Origin: Deltaproteobacteria bacterium
GTDB lineage: Bacteria > Desulfobacterota > Binatia > UBA9968 > JAJDTQ01
Reading direction: 5' to 3'
Length of the DNA: 64,000 nucleotides
NCBI GenBank assembly: GCA_028818775.1
Contig: JAPPNE010000058.1
Location: forward strand, 1 to 64,000
A program made the position numbers and the translations under genes. The notes beneath the pieces are model-generated. The model did no database searches, had not been told where the DNA came from, and saw only the letters and a program-made list of their open reading frames with translations. Each line of letters starts with the position of its first letter. The stretch's first letter is position 1. Shown here one piece after another: positions 1 through 12,986 of the stretch.

Positions 1-984
1 GCTTCAATGAGGCCGGGGCAACGTTGCCCCGGAATCTCGCCTTGACTAGCTCGTTGATGGACGCATACTCTCGCTTCAATGAGGCCGGGGCAACGTTGCC
101 CCGGAATCCCGGGCGCCAACTCACGGAACATCAAACCCCCCCCGAGCTTCAATGAGGCCGGGGCAACGTTGCCCCGGAATCTCCGCCCCGCCCGGTTCAG
201 CAGGGCCGTCATCGTCCGCTTCAATGAGGCCGGGGCAACGTTGCCCCGGAATCGGGCAGCACCACGGACATCGCCGGCGCGCGGGTGGGGCTTCAATGAG
301 GCCGGGGCAACGTTGCCCCGGAATCAACGCTCGCCGCGAGGCGCATGAGGCCGGATATCTCGCTTCAATGAGGCCGGGGCAACGTTGCCCCGGAATCCTC
401 GGGACGCGGCACTGAACATCGTGGACCTGTCCTAGCTTCAATGAGGCCGGGGCAACGTTGCCCCGGAATCGAGGACTTGCCCCGGGGCGTCGTGGGCGGG
501 GCGATTGCTTCAATGAGGCCGGGGCAACGTTGCCCCGGAATCGCCGTGCATCCGGTTCTCCCGCTCGATCCGGTTCCGCTGGCTTCAATGAGGCCGGGGC
601 AACGTTGCCCCGGAATCTGTTGTTGGCTTTGGCGGTCGCCGCCGGGCGAAGTTTCGCTTCAATGAGGCCGGGGCAACGTTGCCCCGGAATCGTTTTCACG
701 TTGTCTGTATGTTGGGTTTTGTGCCCGGCTTCAATGAGGCCGGGGCAACGTTGCCCCGGAATCGCCGCGTACTTCCGTGACCAGGCGCTCGCCGGCATGC
801 TGCTTCAATGAGGCCGGGGCAACGTTGCCCCGGAATCAGTACCAGGGCCCTCAGTCTCAAGCCGGCACGACTGGCTTCAATGAGGCCGGGGCAACGTTGC
901 CCCGGAATCCACATCCGGCACCGAATCCGCCACATTCGCATCCGGATCGCTTCAATGAGGCCGGGGCAACGTTGCCCCGGAATC
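1..984 (-). CRISPR. CRISPR array, subtype I-G, 14 repeats and 13 spacers in the window
   Basis: Fourteen copies of a 36-bp repeat start at 1, 73, 146, 218, 290, 362, 435, 507, 582, 656, 728, 802, 874 and 949; I see no base difference among them. The 13 spacers are 36 to 39 bp. Each repeat holds the 20-bp perfect palindrome CCGGGGCAACGTTGCCCCGG. Read on the minus strand the repeat ends in ATTGAAGC, which resembles the 8-nt 5' handle left by Cas6 cleavage, so transcription is probably right to left, in line with the cas operon. The leader would then be at 985-1211 and the oldest spacers at the left. The array begins flush with the window edge and probably continues beyond it. No degenerate terminal repeat is visible. 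Confidence 0.98.
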
Positions 985-1211
985 TGTCCCTTCCCAACTT
1001 GACTCGGGATCTCGAAAATTTCGGCCAGATGCGAGCGCTGCTTGGCTCGGGCTCTTGGCGTACCGTATGGGCGGTCCGATATTGCGCACTAGCCTTGATA
1101 TCTCCTTTCCACACAACAAGAAACCCTGTGCGAGCGCTGACCGGGTTTGGCATCCTTCGTCAGCTCTCGCAATGTCCGCGGCATGTATTCGACCCGCCTC
1201 CGTAGATCTAC
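985..1211 (-). promoter_or_regulatory. CRISPR leader
   Basis: This 227-bp stretch lies between the cas2 stop codon and the first leader-proximal repeat and has no convincing gene. It is the expected place for the array promoter and the spacer-integration signals. An 11-bp direct repeat, TGCGAGCGCTG, occurs at 1030-1040 and 1129-1139. An AT-rich patch near 1014-1022 lies close to the array. I could not assign a convincing -35/-10 pair. Confidence 0.7.
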
Positions 1212-1505
1212 TTACACGATTGTGGCACGCCGATCCGGCGCTTCATAGGTCTTGCCCAGGCTTTCGACGCGCGGGTCTACGGCGTCGGCGGGACCCAGGT
1301 CCACGATCAGGATGTGGTCCTCCGAGGGGCGGATCAGGCTCTCCAGGCGCGTCGCCAAGTCGGCGCGCTGCCGGGCCGTGAGCCGACACTGAAACACCGA
1401 CAACTGGAGCCAATGGCCGTAGCCCTTCATGGTCTTGAAGACTTGTTGCCAGCGCTTCGGGTTGGCGATGTCGTAGGTCACGATGTAGAGACGCTCGTTG
1501 GCCAT
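1212..1505 (-). CDS. cas2: CRISPR-associated endonuclease Cas2
   Basis: This 97-residue protein is a normal-length Cas2. Cas2 forms the dimeric core of the Cas1-Cas2 integrase that inserts new spacers at the leader end of the array. The ferredoxin-like first strand carries the conserved Asp in YIVTYDI (residues 7-13), followed by a typical YGHWLQLSVFQC segment. The ATG at 1505 lies 6 bp after the cas4-cas1 stop codon, so the gene is the last member of the cas operon. It is immediately followed by the leader and array. Confidence 0.96.
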   Translation of the reverse strand: MANERLYIVTYDIANPKRWQQVFKTMKGYGHWLQLSVFQCRLTARQRADLATRLESLIRPSEDHILIVDLGPADAVDPRVESLGKTYEAPDRRATIV

Positions 1506-1511
1506 GATGGT

Positions 1512-3224
1512 TCACCGCGGAAGGTAGTGGGGATACGTGCGGATTTCGCCCTGGAAATGCCGGGCCAGCAGCCGTGCCTGCACATCGATCAACCGTCTCA
1601 TGGAGACGCGGTAACCGAACACGGGATGGGTGGTTTCCTGCTCCATGCGGCGCTCGAACGCTGCCATGAAAGCCTTGCGGCCTCCCGGCCGGAGGGCGCA
1701 ACTCGGCCCGTTGAAGACGAAGTCGCCCGGTCTGACTTCGCCGTTGTTGATGACCTGGATCACGCATGAGTCGGCGACGATGGGCCGAAATGGTTCCATG
1801 ACGTCGAGGGCGAGAGCCGGGCGGCCGTGGCGCGGCCGGTGGTAAAGCCCCATGTAAGGGTCGAGCCCCGTCGCCGAGATCGCGGTGACGAAAGTCCGTG
1901 TCAGTAGCGCATAGGCCAGCGACAGCATGGCGTTGACTGGATCTGTAGGCGGACGCCGGTTGCGGGTCGAAAAGGAAAACGCTGCCACGCCTTCGTCCGC
2001 ATTGGGCGCGAGCATATTCTCGAAATGCGCGAAGTACGTTGCCGCGGCTTCACCCTCCATTCCCAACAACTGTTGAGGGCTTTCCGCAAAGGGCACGCGT
2101 TGTATCATCCGTCTCATTCGCTCCAGCGTTTCCGACTTGTCGCCGGCCTCCCGGTCGTCGCGCCAGTTGCGCCGCAACAGGGTCCGCGAGTTGCGCACCT
2201 TGGCTACGACCAGATCACGCGAGAAGGCGAGACTGCGGCCTTCATCGAAGGCGAACCGGTATTGGGCCTCGCGCACGGCCACATTGCCGTTGCCGCTTCC
2301 CACCGTGTGGCCGAGAAACCACCCTCCGGTGGTGAACCAGGAGACGGAAACCTCTGCGCGCATCAGCGCGTGCAGTGCCGGCGTGGTGACCGAGACGGGA
2401 CCGAACAGCGCCACCTGGGACACATTGATCATCGGCACTTCCACTTTCTCTTCCTCCACCTCGACGATCAATTGTTCGCCGCTCTTGCGCACCCTCGCCC
2501 CCGGCGTCTGCACGTACAGCGGCAGCGCCGGGTTGTCCGAAGGGTTGAGCGGACGCGGAGGATGACCGTTGCGGAAGAGATTGGTCTCGTCCGGCAAGCA
2601 GATCCCGGCAAGGGAGCAACGCGGGCACTTGGGGCTGTTCTGCAAGGGAGGGGGCCTGCGTCCAGACGCGGCCGCCGCGCGCAGGCCCGAAATGGCGTCC
2701 AGGGTGCGCGCCCGAAGCTCCGGGTCCAGCGTCACCCCGACGCGCTCCCGCGAGCCAGCGTACCACAGTGCCCCCTTCTCCACGCGGTAGCCGTTGTCCT
2801 CCAGGATCAGTGCCTGGGCGCATACCTGCACGCGCTCCGGCTCATAGGCCCCCGCGGCCACGTGTGGCCGCTTGCCCTTCTTGAAGTCCACCGGCGTCAC
2901 CGACTCCTCGTCCGCCTCCACGACATCCATCTTGGCGATGATGCCCAAGCGCTCCGAGGACATGGTGACCGACTTGGCCCGGGCCAGGTCCTCGTCAAGA
3001 TCTTCCGGCGCGGGCAACTGTCCGCCGCCCTCATCCACCCGCGCGTGCGCGCGCCGTCCCTCGGCCGTATCCACGCTGTCCGCCCATTCGCCCTCGACCC
3101 ATTCGAGGTAGGCGAGACGCGGGCAATAGACCCACTCATTGATCATCCGGACCGGGACGAGGGGCGCGTCGCCAGTGACGGGAGGGGGCGGAAGGCCGAG
3201 GGTGAGTTGTTGTTCGGGGGGCAT
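1512..3224 (-). CDS. cas4-cas1: Cas4-Cas1 fusion protein
   Basis: This 570-residue adaptation protein joins a Cas4 nuclease to the Cas1 integrase, a fusion characteristic of subtype I-U/I-G. The Cas4 part (about residues 25-215) shows Cys34 and the cluster Cys200, Cys203 and Cys209 for an iron-sulfur centre. Asp100 and the D113-x-K115 pair are the likely nuclease residues. The Cas1 part (about 235-570) has Glu390 in LLGMEGEAAATYF, His462 in GLYHRPRHG and Glu477 in LDVMEPFRP, the metal-binding set. Cas4 is known to select PAM-bearing prespacers before Cas1-Cas2 integration. The ATG at 3224 was chosen because homology to Cas4 starts soon after it and it lies 10 bp past the csb2 stop; the longer frame only overlaps csb2. 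Confidence 0.96.
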   Translation of the reverse strand: MPPEQQLTLGLPPPPVTGDAPLVPVRMINEWVYCPRLAYLEWVEGEWADSVDTAEGRRAHARVDEGGGQLPAPEDLDEDLARAKSVTMSSERLGIIAKMDVVEADEESVTPVDFKKGKRPHVAAGAYEPERVQVCAQALILEDNGYRVEKGALWYAGSRERVGVTLDPELRARTLDAISGLRAAAASGRRPPPLQNSPKCPRCSLAGICLPDETNLFRNGHPPRPLNPSDNPALPLYVQTPGARVRKSGEQLIVEVEEEKVEVPMINVSQVALFGPVSVTTPALHALMRAEVSVSWFTTGGWFLGHTVGSGNGNVAVREAQYRFAFDEGRSLAFSRDLVVAKVRNSRTLLRRNWRDDREAGDKSETLERMRRMIQRVPFAESPQQLLGMEGEAAATYFAHFENMLAPNADEGVAAFSFSTRNRRPPTDPVNAMLSLAYALLTRTFVTAISATGLDPYMGLYHRPRHGRPALALDVMEPFRPIVADSCVIQVINNGEVRPGDFVFNGPSCALRPGGRKAFMAAFERRMEQETTHPVFGYRVSMRRLIDVQARLLARHFQGEIRTYPHYLPR

Positions 3225-3234
3225 GGCTGCCACT

Positions 3235-4875
3235 TCAGTCCATGGCGGTAAAGAGTCCGAGCCCGAAATGGCTGCCGAATCCCAAGGCAAGCGGACCGGA
3301 AACCGGTCCAGGGAAGGTGATTCGCAGCAGCGCACCCGCGGCATCGGGCTGTTTCTCGCCACCACGTGAACGGAATCTGTGGAAGTGGTTGGCGCGGCGC
3401 TGGCTACCACCAACCGGGATGCTATTGAGTACCTCGATCTCGATTGCCTCGACGTCCCGTCCACGACGCTTGAGCAGTCGTAGCGCTTCGCCTGAATAAC
3501 CCGTTCGCTTCAGGTGCCCGGCGGCAAGAAACGGCGTCACACTCCGCCACTGCCTTGAGGTGCCGAAGATCCGCGCGCCGTGCGCGAAATCGGTGGGATT
3601 TCCGAATCCCTCCAGGGCAAGCCGCCATTCCTTGACCGCGGCTGGTCCGGTCTCGTCGCTGTCCGGGCTTTGCCTCGGCGGCAGCCAGAGGCGCGTGATT
3701 TGATCGAGCTTGACGTGAATATCATCGTCGATGCCGCTCGCAATGTATACCGAGATATGGTCGATCCACCCGTCCAGGTCGGCGTCCTCTGGTAACCAGA
3801 ACGCGTGGGCATGGGACGGTTCCGCAAGAGGTCTCCCATCCGGGTTTCTCCCGGAGATCGGCCATGGTGCGCGGGGAACGGAGCGCCTCGTCGCCTCTTT
3901 CCAGTCCCAGCCGAATTGCGCGAGCGCGGCGCGGCGCATCAACTCTCCGATCCGTACAGCGTCTTCCACGCGAGGCAGGGGGCGACCCGCCATGAGAAAG
4001 CGCGCGACAGTAGGCAGGTCCTTCCGTGCGGCACGCCGGGGGCGAGTACGGATACTGGGAATCACCCCGGGTGCCGCCTCTGCGGATCGAACATAGATAA
4101 CCTCACGGGCCGCTGGGGGGCGGCTCCAACGCCGATCCTGGTAGTCCGCGGTGTCAAGTGTCAGAGCGTCCACCAATCGTTGGGGCAGAGTATCCGCGCC
4201 GCTCCGCTTGCTGCGAAACGCCGCCTCGGCCGTCCTGCCGCGGGCTCTTGAAGACTGTCTCTGCCCGACCGGTGCGCGGGGCGAGTCGGTGAGAAGTCGC
4301 TCTCGTTCTGCGGCATACTCCTGTGGTGAGCACGATGCGAGAACACGAACCGGCATTCCGTCGCCTTCTCTGGAACCGGTGGCTCGACAGTTCGGTTCAC
4401 CGTCCCATGCGTCCGTAGCCCGGCATTCTGTCCAACTCTCGGCGCGACCGAGATAGGCGAGTGACGCGGCTACGTCGGATGCGAAGCCGAACAGATGAGG
4501 AGAAAGCGTCACGTCCGGCCATGCCGCAACGATCTCGGCATCCTTTGGCAGATGAATGAACGCGTCGAATACGAGCGCGGTCTTCTCCTTACCCTTCTCA
4601 AGTTTGCCTTGTGGCATGTAGTGGCGCGTATGAGTGTGAATTGTTCCCGGCGGCAGTCGGTATACGGGCAGTGTCTCGGCAAGTGAATCGATCAGGTCAG
4701 CAAGATCGGTCTCGGACCAACGCTCAGCGTCTCCCTTCCGCCGCCAACCGGCAATCAGCGCGCGCAGCAGTCGCCAAGGTTCGGGGGGCCAGGCCACGTC
4801 CGCCTCGTTGACGTTGCGTCCCCACGGGGTGGCATGATAGCGCCCGGCAGGGAAATTGAATATCAGAGCGAACAC
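3235..4875 (-). CDS. csb2: Type I-G Cascade subunit Csb2 (Cas5-Cas6 fusion)
   Basis: This 546-residue protein matches the GSU0054/Csb2 family, which combines Cas5 and Cas6 roles. It caps the 5' end of the crRNA and cuts the pre-crRNA within the repeat. The start (MFALIFNFPAGRYHATPWG) and the segment AWPPEPWRLLRALIAGW are typical of Csb2. The C-terminus has a glycine-rich stretch, PLALGFGSHFGLGLF, like the G-loop of Cas6 proteins, and an Arg/His-rich segment (SQRRANHFHRFRSRGG) just before it that could contact RNA. The ATG lies 4 bp after the csb1 stop, so the two are probably translated together. The likely substrate is the strong hairpin in the adjacent array repeats. Confidence 0.93.
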   Translation of the reverse strand: MFALIFNFPAGRYHATPWGRNVNEADVAWPPEPWRLLRALIAGWRRKGDAERWSETDLADLIDSLAETLPVYRLPPGTIHTHTRHYMPQGKLEKGKEKTALVFDAFIHLPKDAEIVAAWPDVTLSPHLFGFASDVAASLAYLGRAESWTECRATDAWDGEPNCRATGSREGDGMPVRVLASCSPQEYAAERERLLTDSPRAPVGQRQSSRARGRTAEAAFRSKRSGADTLPQRLVDALTLDTADYQDRRWSRPPAAREVIYVRSAEAAPGVIPSIRTRPRRAARKDLPTVARFLMAGRPLPRVEDAVRIGELMRRAALAQFGWDWKEATRRSVPRAPWPISGRNPDGRPLAEPSHAHAFWLPEDADLDGWIDHISVYIASGIDDDIHVKLDQITRLWLPPRQSPDSDETGPAAVKEWRLALEGFGNPTDFAHGARIFGTSRQWRSVTPFLAAGHLKRTGYSGEALRLLKRRGRDVEAIEIEVLNSIPVGGSQRRANHFHRFRSRGGEKQPDAAGALLRITFPGPVSGPLALGFGSHFGLGLFTAMD

Positions 4876-4879
4876 GCGG

Positions 4880-8220
<3,341 letters not shown>

Positions 8221-8234
<14 letters not shown>

Positions 8235-10788
8235 AGCGCCCCTCCCGTTCCTTGGCTGACGCACGCCAGTCAGCGAGTCGGACAACGGTCTCCATCCAGG
8301 CAAGACGGAATGGCCCAAAACGGGCCAACAGTTCTCGGGTCCGCTCGATCCAGCTTTCGCCGGTCGTTTCGTCCCAGCCAATCTCCATCACCGAGAGACG
8401 CAAGGGTCCGCCGCCCCAACGTTCCCCTGTCCCCAAATCGACCGGCGGTATCTCGTCGCCTTCCCACACGCCGCGAGCGAACCGTATAGTGTCGCGTTCA
8501 CCTTGGGGAGGCCGCTCGCGCGGCAACGCGCGAAGATTCATGCGGACCTTCCCGTGGTGCGCGGCCACCAAATAGGCGACGAGATCGGCGTCGCGTGACC
8601 ATTCTTCTTGCTCGAAAAACGCCAGGGCGGACGCAAGTTCGTGGCGGAAGTAGGGCCGCGTGTGGCGCACGTTTCCCTTCACTGTCTTGGCAAGAAGCTG
8701 CTCTCGGGGCGCCCCTTGCGGCCCGAGGCCCCGGCGCATGGTGTCCTGAAAGACCGCGTGGGCCTTGCCCAGATCGTGCCAGCGAGCCGCGCGGACAATA
8801 GCGTCACGTGTCTGGGGCTCAACAGCGAGGGCGTCGCAGAGCGCCGCGGCCTCTGTCGCGACATGGCCGAGATGATCGGTGAGTGGGACCGCCACCCCGA
8901 CGGCGCTTCGCGGATCGTCACCGTGACCTTCTTCGTCCTCTGCCGGATCACTTGTCACCCGAGCCGAATCCATCATGACCGAAATGCCTTCGACCCGCGA
9001 TCCCGGATCACCGGTGAAGCCAACGTCGGCGGAATAACCGCCAGCGCGCAAATCGACCAGAAGGGTCACCCCAGGCCAGGGGTCGTCCCGGAACGGCTGC
9101 CAACCGTTCAGATTAGGGCGCCCGGTCGTCGCATCGACATGGCGCGCCTGCGGATCACGAACGTACACCAAAACGCCTTTCGTCTTGTTACTCTTGTCCT
9201 TGCGGACCTTCGTCAACCAGTCCTTCGCAAGGCCAATGGGTGCGGTGCACAACTCTTCCGCGCGAGGCGGACGCGGTGGTTCATCAACAGCGTCGGAAAG
9301 ATCCCGCCAGAAGACCCGCACGTCCGTATCGTCGGCATCGCGCACGTAGGGCGATACATCGACATCAAAGCCGGTCAGATCGGGGTCGGTGTCAAACAGA
9401 TCGTCAAGGTCCTTTCTCCGGATGACGTGTAGCGGCGGGTCGATCGGATCCGCTGGAGGAAGGTGAACGGGAGCGGCATCCGTCAAGGACACGAGTCGCT
9501 CCCGTGCTGCCTGCAATTCCTCAATCCGGTAGGGGAGCGCAAGTTCACGTTTCGTCTTCTCGTCCGTTTCGTTGTTCGAGTCGTCGAGCAGGTCAACCCA
9601 GTGAACTTCGGCGCCATCGTCGTATTCTGCGTAACGGTTGGCTCGACCGAACCGTTGAACCATGGATGACCAAGGCGCAAGTTCAGTGAACAGTACAGCC
9701 GAAGAGATGTCGATACCGGCCTCCACGGCCTGGGTCGTCACGACGATCATGTCCCGCGTTCGAGGATCGGTGAGCTTGGCCATCTCTCTCGTCCGATCGA
9801 CCGCGCGAAAGCGTGAGTGGACAAGCGCGAGATCCGCCGGCGCATCCGATTTCTGGAGACAGCGGTATAAATCCTGAGCGCGCTTTACGCGATTGACTAT
9901 GACCAACGTCTTGTGCCCCGAACGATGCGCCGCACGAACCGCCTTTGCGAGATCCTTGATGTACGATTCGATGTCGCCGGCCTTCGCGGAGCGTGGCGGG
10001 GGGACGTCTGAACACCGCACCGCCTTCTTTGCTCGTACAAGACGCCCAAGCCGATCACCGGCGTTCTGGTCCGGTGTCACGCGCATGACCTCAGATTCCG
10101 CAGGTTTCGGGTGATCTACGGTTACGAGCCATTCTGGTTCGAGGGTAGCGGAAATCCACAGGCTGTGAACTCGGCGTCCGGGCGTGCGCCAACCCGGCTC
10201 GGCACGAGCCTCCTCGCTACAGCGAAATGCTTCGATCTGCGTCGAGGTGGCACGTCCGGCACCCATGAGTTGCACTTCGTCGAAAACCCACTGTGTGTCG
10301 TCGTGAAGTATGGCGAACTCCATGGGCCAGTTGGCTCGGGACGAGGCGTACCCGCGCATGAGCGCCCTGCTGAGCAGCATGTCCTGAGTGCCAACGATCA
10401 CCGCCGGTCGCTCCGGTCGTTCCAGCCATTTACCGCCATCCACACCGCCCATCAGGACATGCACATCGTTCCGTTCCGGCAAGACCCCTTGCGAACGGAT
10501 TTCACTCGACAGCTTGTCCATCCATTCCCGGACCGAATTTGCTGTCTGCTCGACCAAAGTACGCATGGGTAGACACCAAACCAGCCGTCGTGGCGCCACT
10601 GCCGCAGCTTGCAGGCGGCGCGCCGCCCACCCGAGGGTGACCGCCGCGGTCTTGCCCGATCCAGTGGGCGCGATCAGGACACTTGGCCACCGACGCTCCA
10701 TGAGCGTCCGCTGCCAAGGATCAGGACGCGAACCCAGCGCTATACGGTAGATTTCCTCTCCGTCCACGCCCTTGCTTTCTGAAATCAT
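8221..10788 (-). CDS. cas3: CRISPR-associated helicase-nuclease Cas3, helicase-HD order
   Basis: This 855-residue protein is the target-DNA unwinding and degrading component. The helicase comes first: Walker A APTGSGKT at about 40-47, Walker B DEVQ at 170-173, and motif VI QRFGRANRYA at about 378-387. The HD nuclease is C-terminal, with WHDLGKAH (His671-Asp672) and AAHHGK, the reverse of the usual HD-helicase order. The ATG at 10788 has AGAGG upstream; a GTG at 10821 would add 11 residues. It is the first gene of the six-gene cas operon and overlaps csx17. Confidence 0.96.
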
Positions 10789-10916
10789 GAGATGATACCT
10801 CTGCGTTCCGCCAGCAGCCACTCTTTGCCTGCAACTTTGTAACCGCGTTCCGCCTCGAACGCGACAATCATCTTGAACATCGTCACCCCATCAGGAAGTC
10901 ATGGCCCGTCGGCATG

Positions 10917-11008
10917 GATATAGCGACCACAATAACCAGCAAGCAACGCCCAAGCGGTTCACCGCCAAATATCGTCGGTGCTTCATGGTTCAACCAATGT
11001 TTCACCGC
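10917..11008 (-). promoter_or_regulatory. Candidate cas operon control region
   Basis: The 252-bp gap between the WYL regulator gene and the cas3 ATG must contain the cas promoter. A possible minus-strand sigma-70 pair is TTGCTT (10941-10946) and TATATC (10917-10922) with an 18-bp spacer. Upstream of it are an imperfect inverted repeat CATGGTTCAACCAATG (10984-10999) and a near-repeated decamer, GGTTCACCGC at 10956 and GTTTCACCGC at 10999. These could be binding sites for the adjacent WYL regulator. This is inference from sequence shape only. Confidence 0.3.
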
Positions 11009-11040
11009 AGCAGGATAGCAAACCTGAGTGACATCCGGGG

Positions 11041-12096
11041 TCACGCCCGCAAAAGACTTGTGGGCGCGTCTCGATTCCTCCGCAGCGCCCGAGGCACAGT
11101 GCGCGCGGCGAGGTCACCCTGTTCGAGAATCTTTCGAGCTTCGTCGCGAACCTTGTCGCGGAAGGTGGCGGGGCCGATGACCTGAACTCCCCCGCCGAAG
11201 TGAAGCACCCAGCCCACCAGCTCGGGAGTATCGGCGACCCGGAGCGAAAGGGCCAAGCGCCCGTCTCGGGTTTTGTGGACCTGCTGGCTGTGGTGCCAGA
11301 TACGGCCCTTCACCCATGCGGTCGTGGCCTTGTCGAACAGCAGTTCCAGCTCGATGGGCTTGCCGCGCATCACCACGAGGGAGTCCTTGACGTAGGCGTC
11401 GAGGTCGAAACACAGGGGCATCTGGCACGGGCGGTTGGTGAGAGACAGGGAGCGGATGCGATCCACGGCGAAGGTGCGCACGTCCCTTCGGAGGTGGCAG
11501 TAGCCGATGAGGAAAAGACCGCCGTCCGCGTACCACAAGCGGTACGGATCGACCTCGCGGCGCCGTGTCTGGTTGCGCGATGCGGTGTAGTAGCGCATCT
11601 GCACGGTGCGCGTACGTGAAATGGCGCGTGAGAGATGGTCGATGGTGTGGCGATGCTCGCGGTAGGTCTTGTGCGAGCCGAGCCCCACGGCGAACTGCCC
11701 TCGGAGGTTCTCGACATATGTCGCGCCTTCGGCGGGCAATGCCGCAGCGGCCTTGGTCAGTGCCGAATCGAGGGACGCCTTCATCTCCGTCCCGTCCAGC
11801 GGCTTCAGGAGATCGCGGCTGAACACCAGCGCCATGAGCTCCGTGGGCGACAGCGCCAGCGGCAGGGTCTGGCGGTAACCGTCCATCAGGCGCCACACGG
11901 TCTGGCCGTTCCGGCGTTCGATGATGAGGGGAATGTGGGCGGCTTCCAGGGCCTCCAGGTCGCGGCGAATGGTGCGAGGATGACGCGAATAGTCCTCAGG
12001 CAGAGACTCCGCCAACTCCGACAGAGTCGCGCCCCGGACGTCCTCCAGCCTTTTCAACAACAGCCACTGGCGCGTGACCTGGTCATTGCGCGGCAT
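11041..12096 (-). CDS. HTH-WYL domain transcriptional regulator
   Basis: This 351-residue protein has an N-terminal winged helix-turn-helix (about residues 5-60) with the DeoR-like recognition segment SRHPRTIRRDLEALEAAHIP. A WYL domain is centred near 185-200 (PYRLWYADGGLFLIGY) and a C-terminal WCX-type region follows. WYL domains bind nucleic acids or nucleotide ligands, and such regulators often lie beside CRISPR-Cas and other defence loci. It sits directly upstream of cas3 on the same strand, so it may control the cas operon. The true ligand and target are unknown. Confidence 0.88.
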   Translation of the reverse strand: MPRNDQVTRQWLLLKRLEDVRGATLSELAESLPEDYSRHPRTIRRDLEALEAAHIPLIIERRNGQTVWRLMDGYRQTLPLALSPTELMALVFSRDLLKPLDGTEMKASLDSALTKAAAALPAEGATYVENLRGQFAVGLGSHKTYREHRHTIDHLSRAISRTRTVQMRYYTASRNQTRRREVDPYRLWYADGGLFLIGYCHLRRDVRTFAVDRIRSLSLTNRPCQMPLCFDLDAYVKDSLVVMRGKPIELELLFDKATTAWVKGRIWHHSQQVHKTRDGRLALSLRVADTPELVGWVLHFGGGVQVIGPATFRDKVRDEARKILEQGDLAARTVPRALRRNRDAPTSLLRA

Positions 12097-12163
12097 GCCT
12101 GTATCCGGGGATCGAGACCGGCTGCGCCGGCATCGCGGTGTGCGAACCGGCGCGCCGGCGCGT

Positions 12164-12952
12164 TCAGCTTCCGTTCAGAACGGCCAACCCGGCCAGCGCC
12201 TTCTTGTGGTAGAGGCGGTCGACCGCGTTCCTCGGGGGATCCTGGACGGCATGCTTGAGTTGGTGGATCGCCTCCGCATGGTGGCGCTGCTTGTCCATCG
12301 TCAAGAGTGCGAACGCATATTCGACGCGCGCCACTTTGTCGTGAGGCACGAGTTCGATGCTGCGCCGGTAGTGCTTGCGCGCCTTCTTTGCGGTGGCGCC
12401 GTAGAGCAGCCCGGCCATGGGTCCGGCGCCCTTGACGAGCTCCGAGTGCCATGTGGCCATGCTCAGATGCGCCCCCGCCTTGTCGGGGTCCAGCCGGAGC
12501 GCCTTGTCGATGGCTTTCCGCACCTTCCGGGCGTATCCGCCCGCCACGGCCTTGACGAATCCGATGGCGCGCGCGTACCGGCCCATGGCATGGGCCAGTT
12601 GGATGTGCGCTTCCGGATTGCGCGGGTTGAGCCGGATGGCCCGCTTGGCCAACCGGATCGCGCGCTTGTAGAGCGGCTCCTTCACGCGCGTGTCGGGGGA
12701 GAGATGACCGTGCATCACCACGGCCAGCGCGGCCAATGCGTAACCCTCGGAAGTTTGAAGCTTTTCAGCGAGTTCGGCGGCGGCCGCAAAGCGGCCCTCG
12801 GCATAGGCCGCGTCCGCCTGTTCCATCGATTGCGCGGAGGCCGCGCACGCCAGCAGGAGCGCCCAAGCGAGACTCAGGAAAACCGGCAAGACGGTCTTGA
12901 TCACCGAGTGGATCTGGGAACCCGGTCGGAGACTGTGGGGCTCAATTCTCAT
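12164..12952 (-). CDS. Secreted TPR-repeat protein
   Basis: This protein of about 262 residues has a basic N-terminus followed by a hydrophobic stretch (VLPVFLSLAWALLLACAASA) ending in AQ, so it is probably exported to the periplasm. The rest is tetratricopeptide-like, with repeats around YKRAIRLAKRAIRLNPRNPEAH, ARKVRKAIDKALRLDPDKAGAH and ARKHYRRSIELVPHDKVA. TPR proteins are scaffolds; no catalytic motif is visible. The ATG at 12952 was chosen because a TATAAT box at 12987-12992 places the transcript start downstream of the alternative TTG at 12982. It reads into the WYL gene 67 bp away, but a link with CRISPR is not shown. Confidence 0.75.
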   Translation of the reverse strand: MRIEPHSLRPGSQIHSVIKTVLPVFLSLAWALLLACAASAQSMEQADAAYAEGRFAAAAELAEKLQTSEGYALAALAVVMHGHLSPDTRVKEPLYKRAIRLAKRAIRLNPRNPEAHIQLAHAMGRYARAIGFVKAVAGGYARKVRKAIDKALRLDPDKAGAHLSMATWHSELVKGAGPMAGLLYGATAKKARKHYRRSIELVPHDKVARVEYAFALLTMDKQRHHAEAIHQLKHAVQDPPRNAVDRLYHKKALAGLAVLNGS

Positions 12953-12986
12953 GCTTTGCTTCAATGATGAGAAGACAACCAACTAA

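Noticed and set aside
79-941. Open frames on both strands through the array with a repeating peptide pattern
   Set aside because: They are by-products of the repeat being open in several frames; the CRISPR structure explains them fully.
1-984. Self-targeting spacers
   Set aside because: I compared the spacers by eye with the rest of the window and saw no match; a proper search against the whole genome is needed before any claim.
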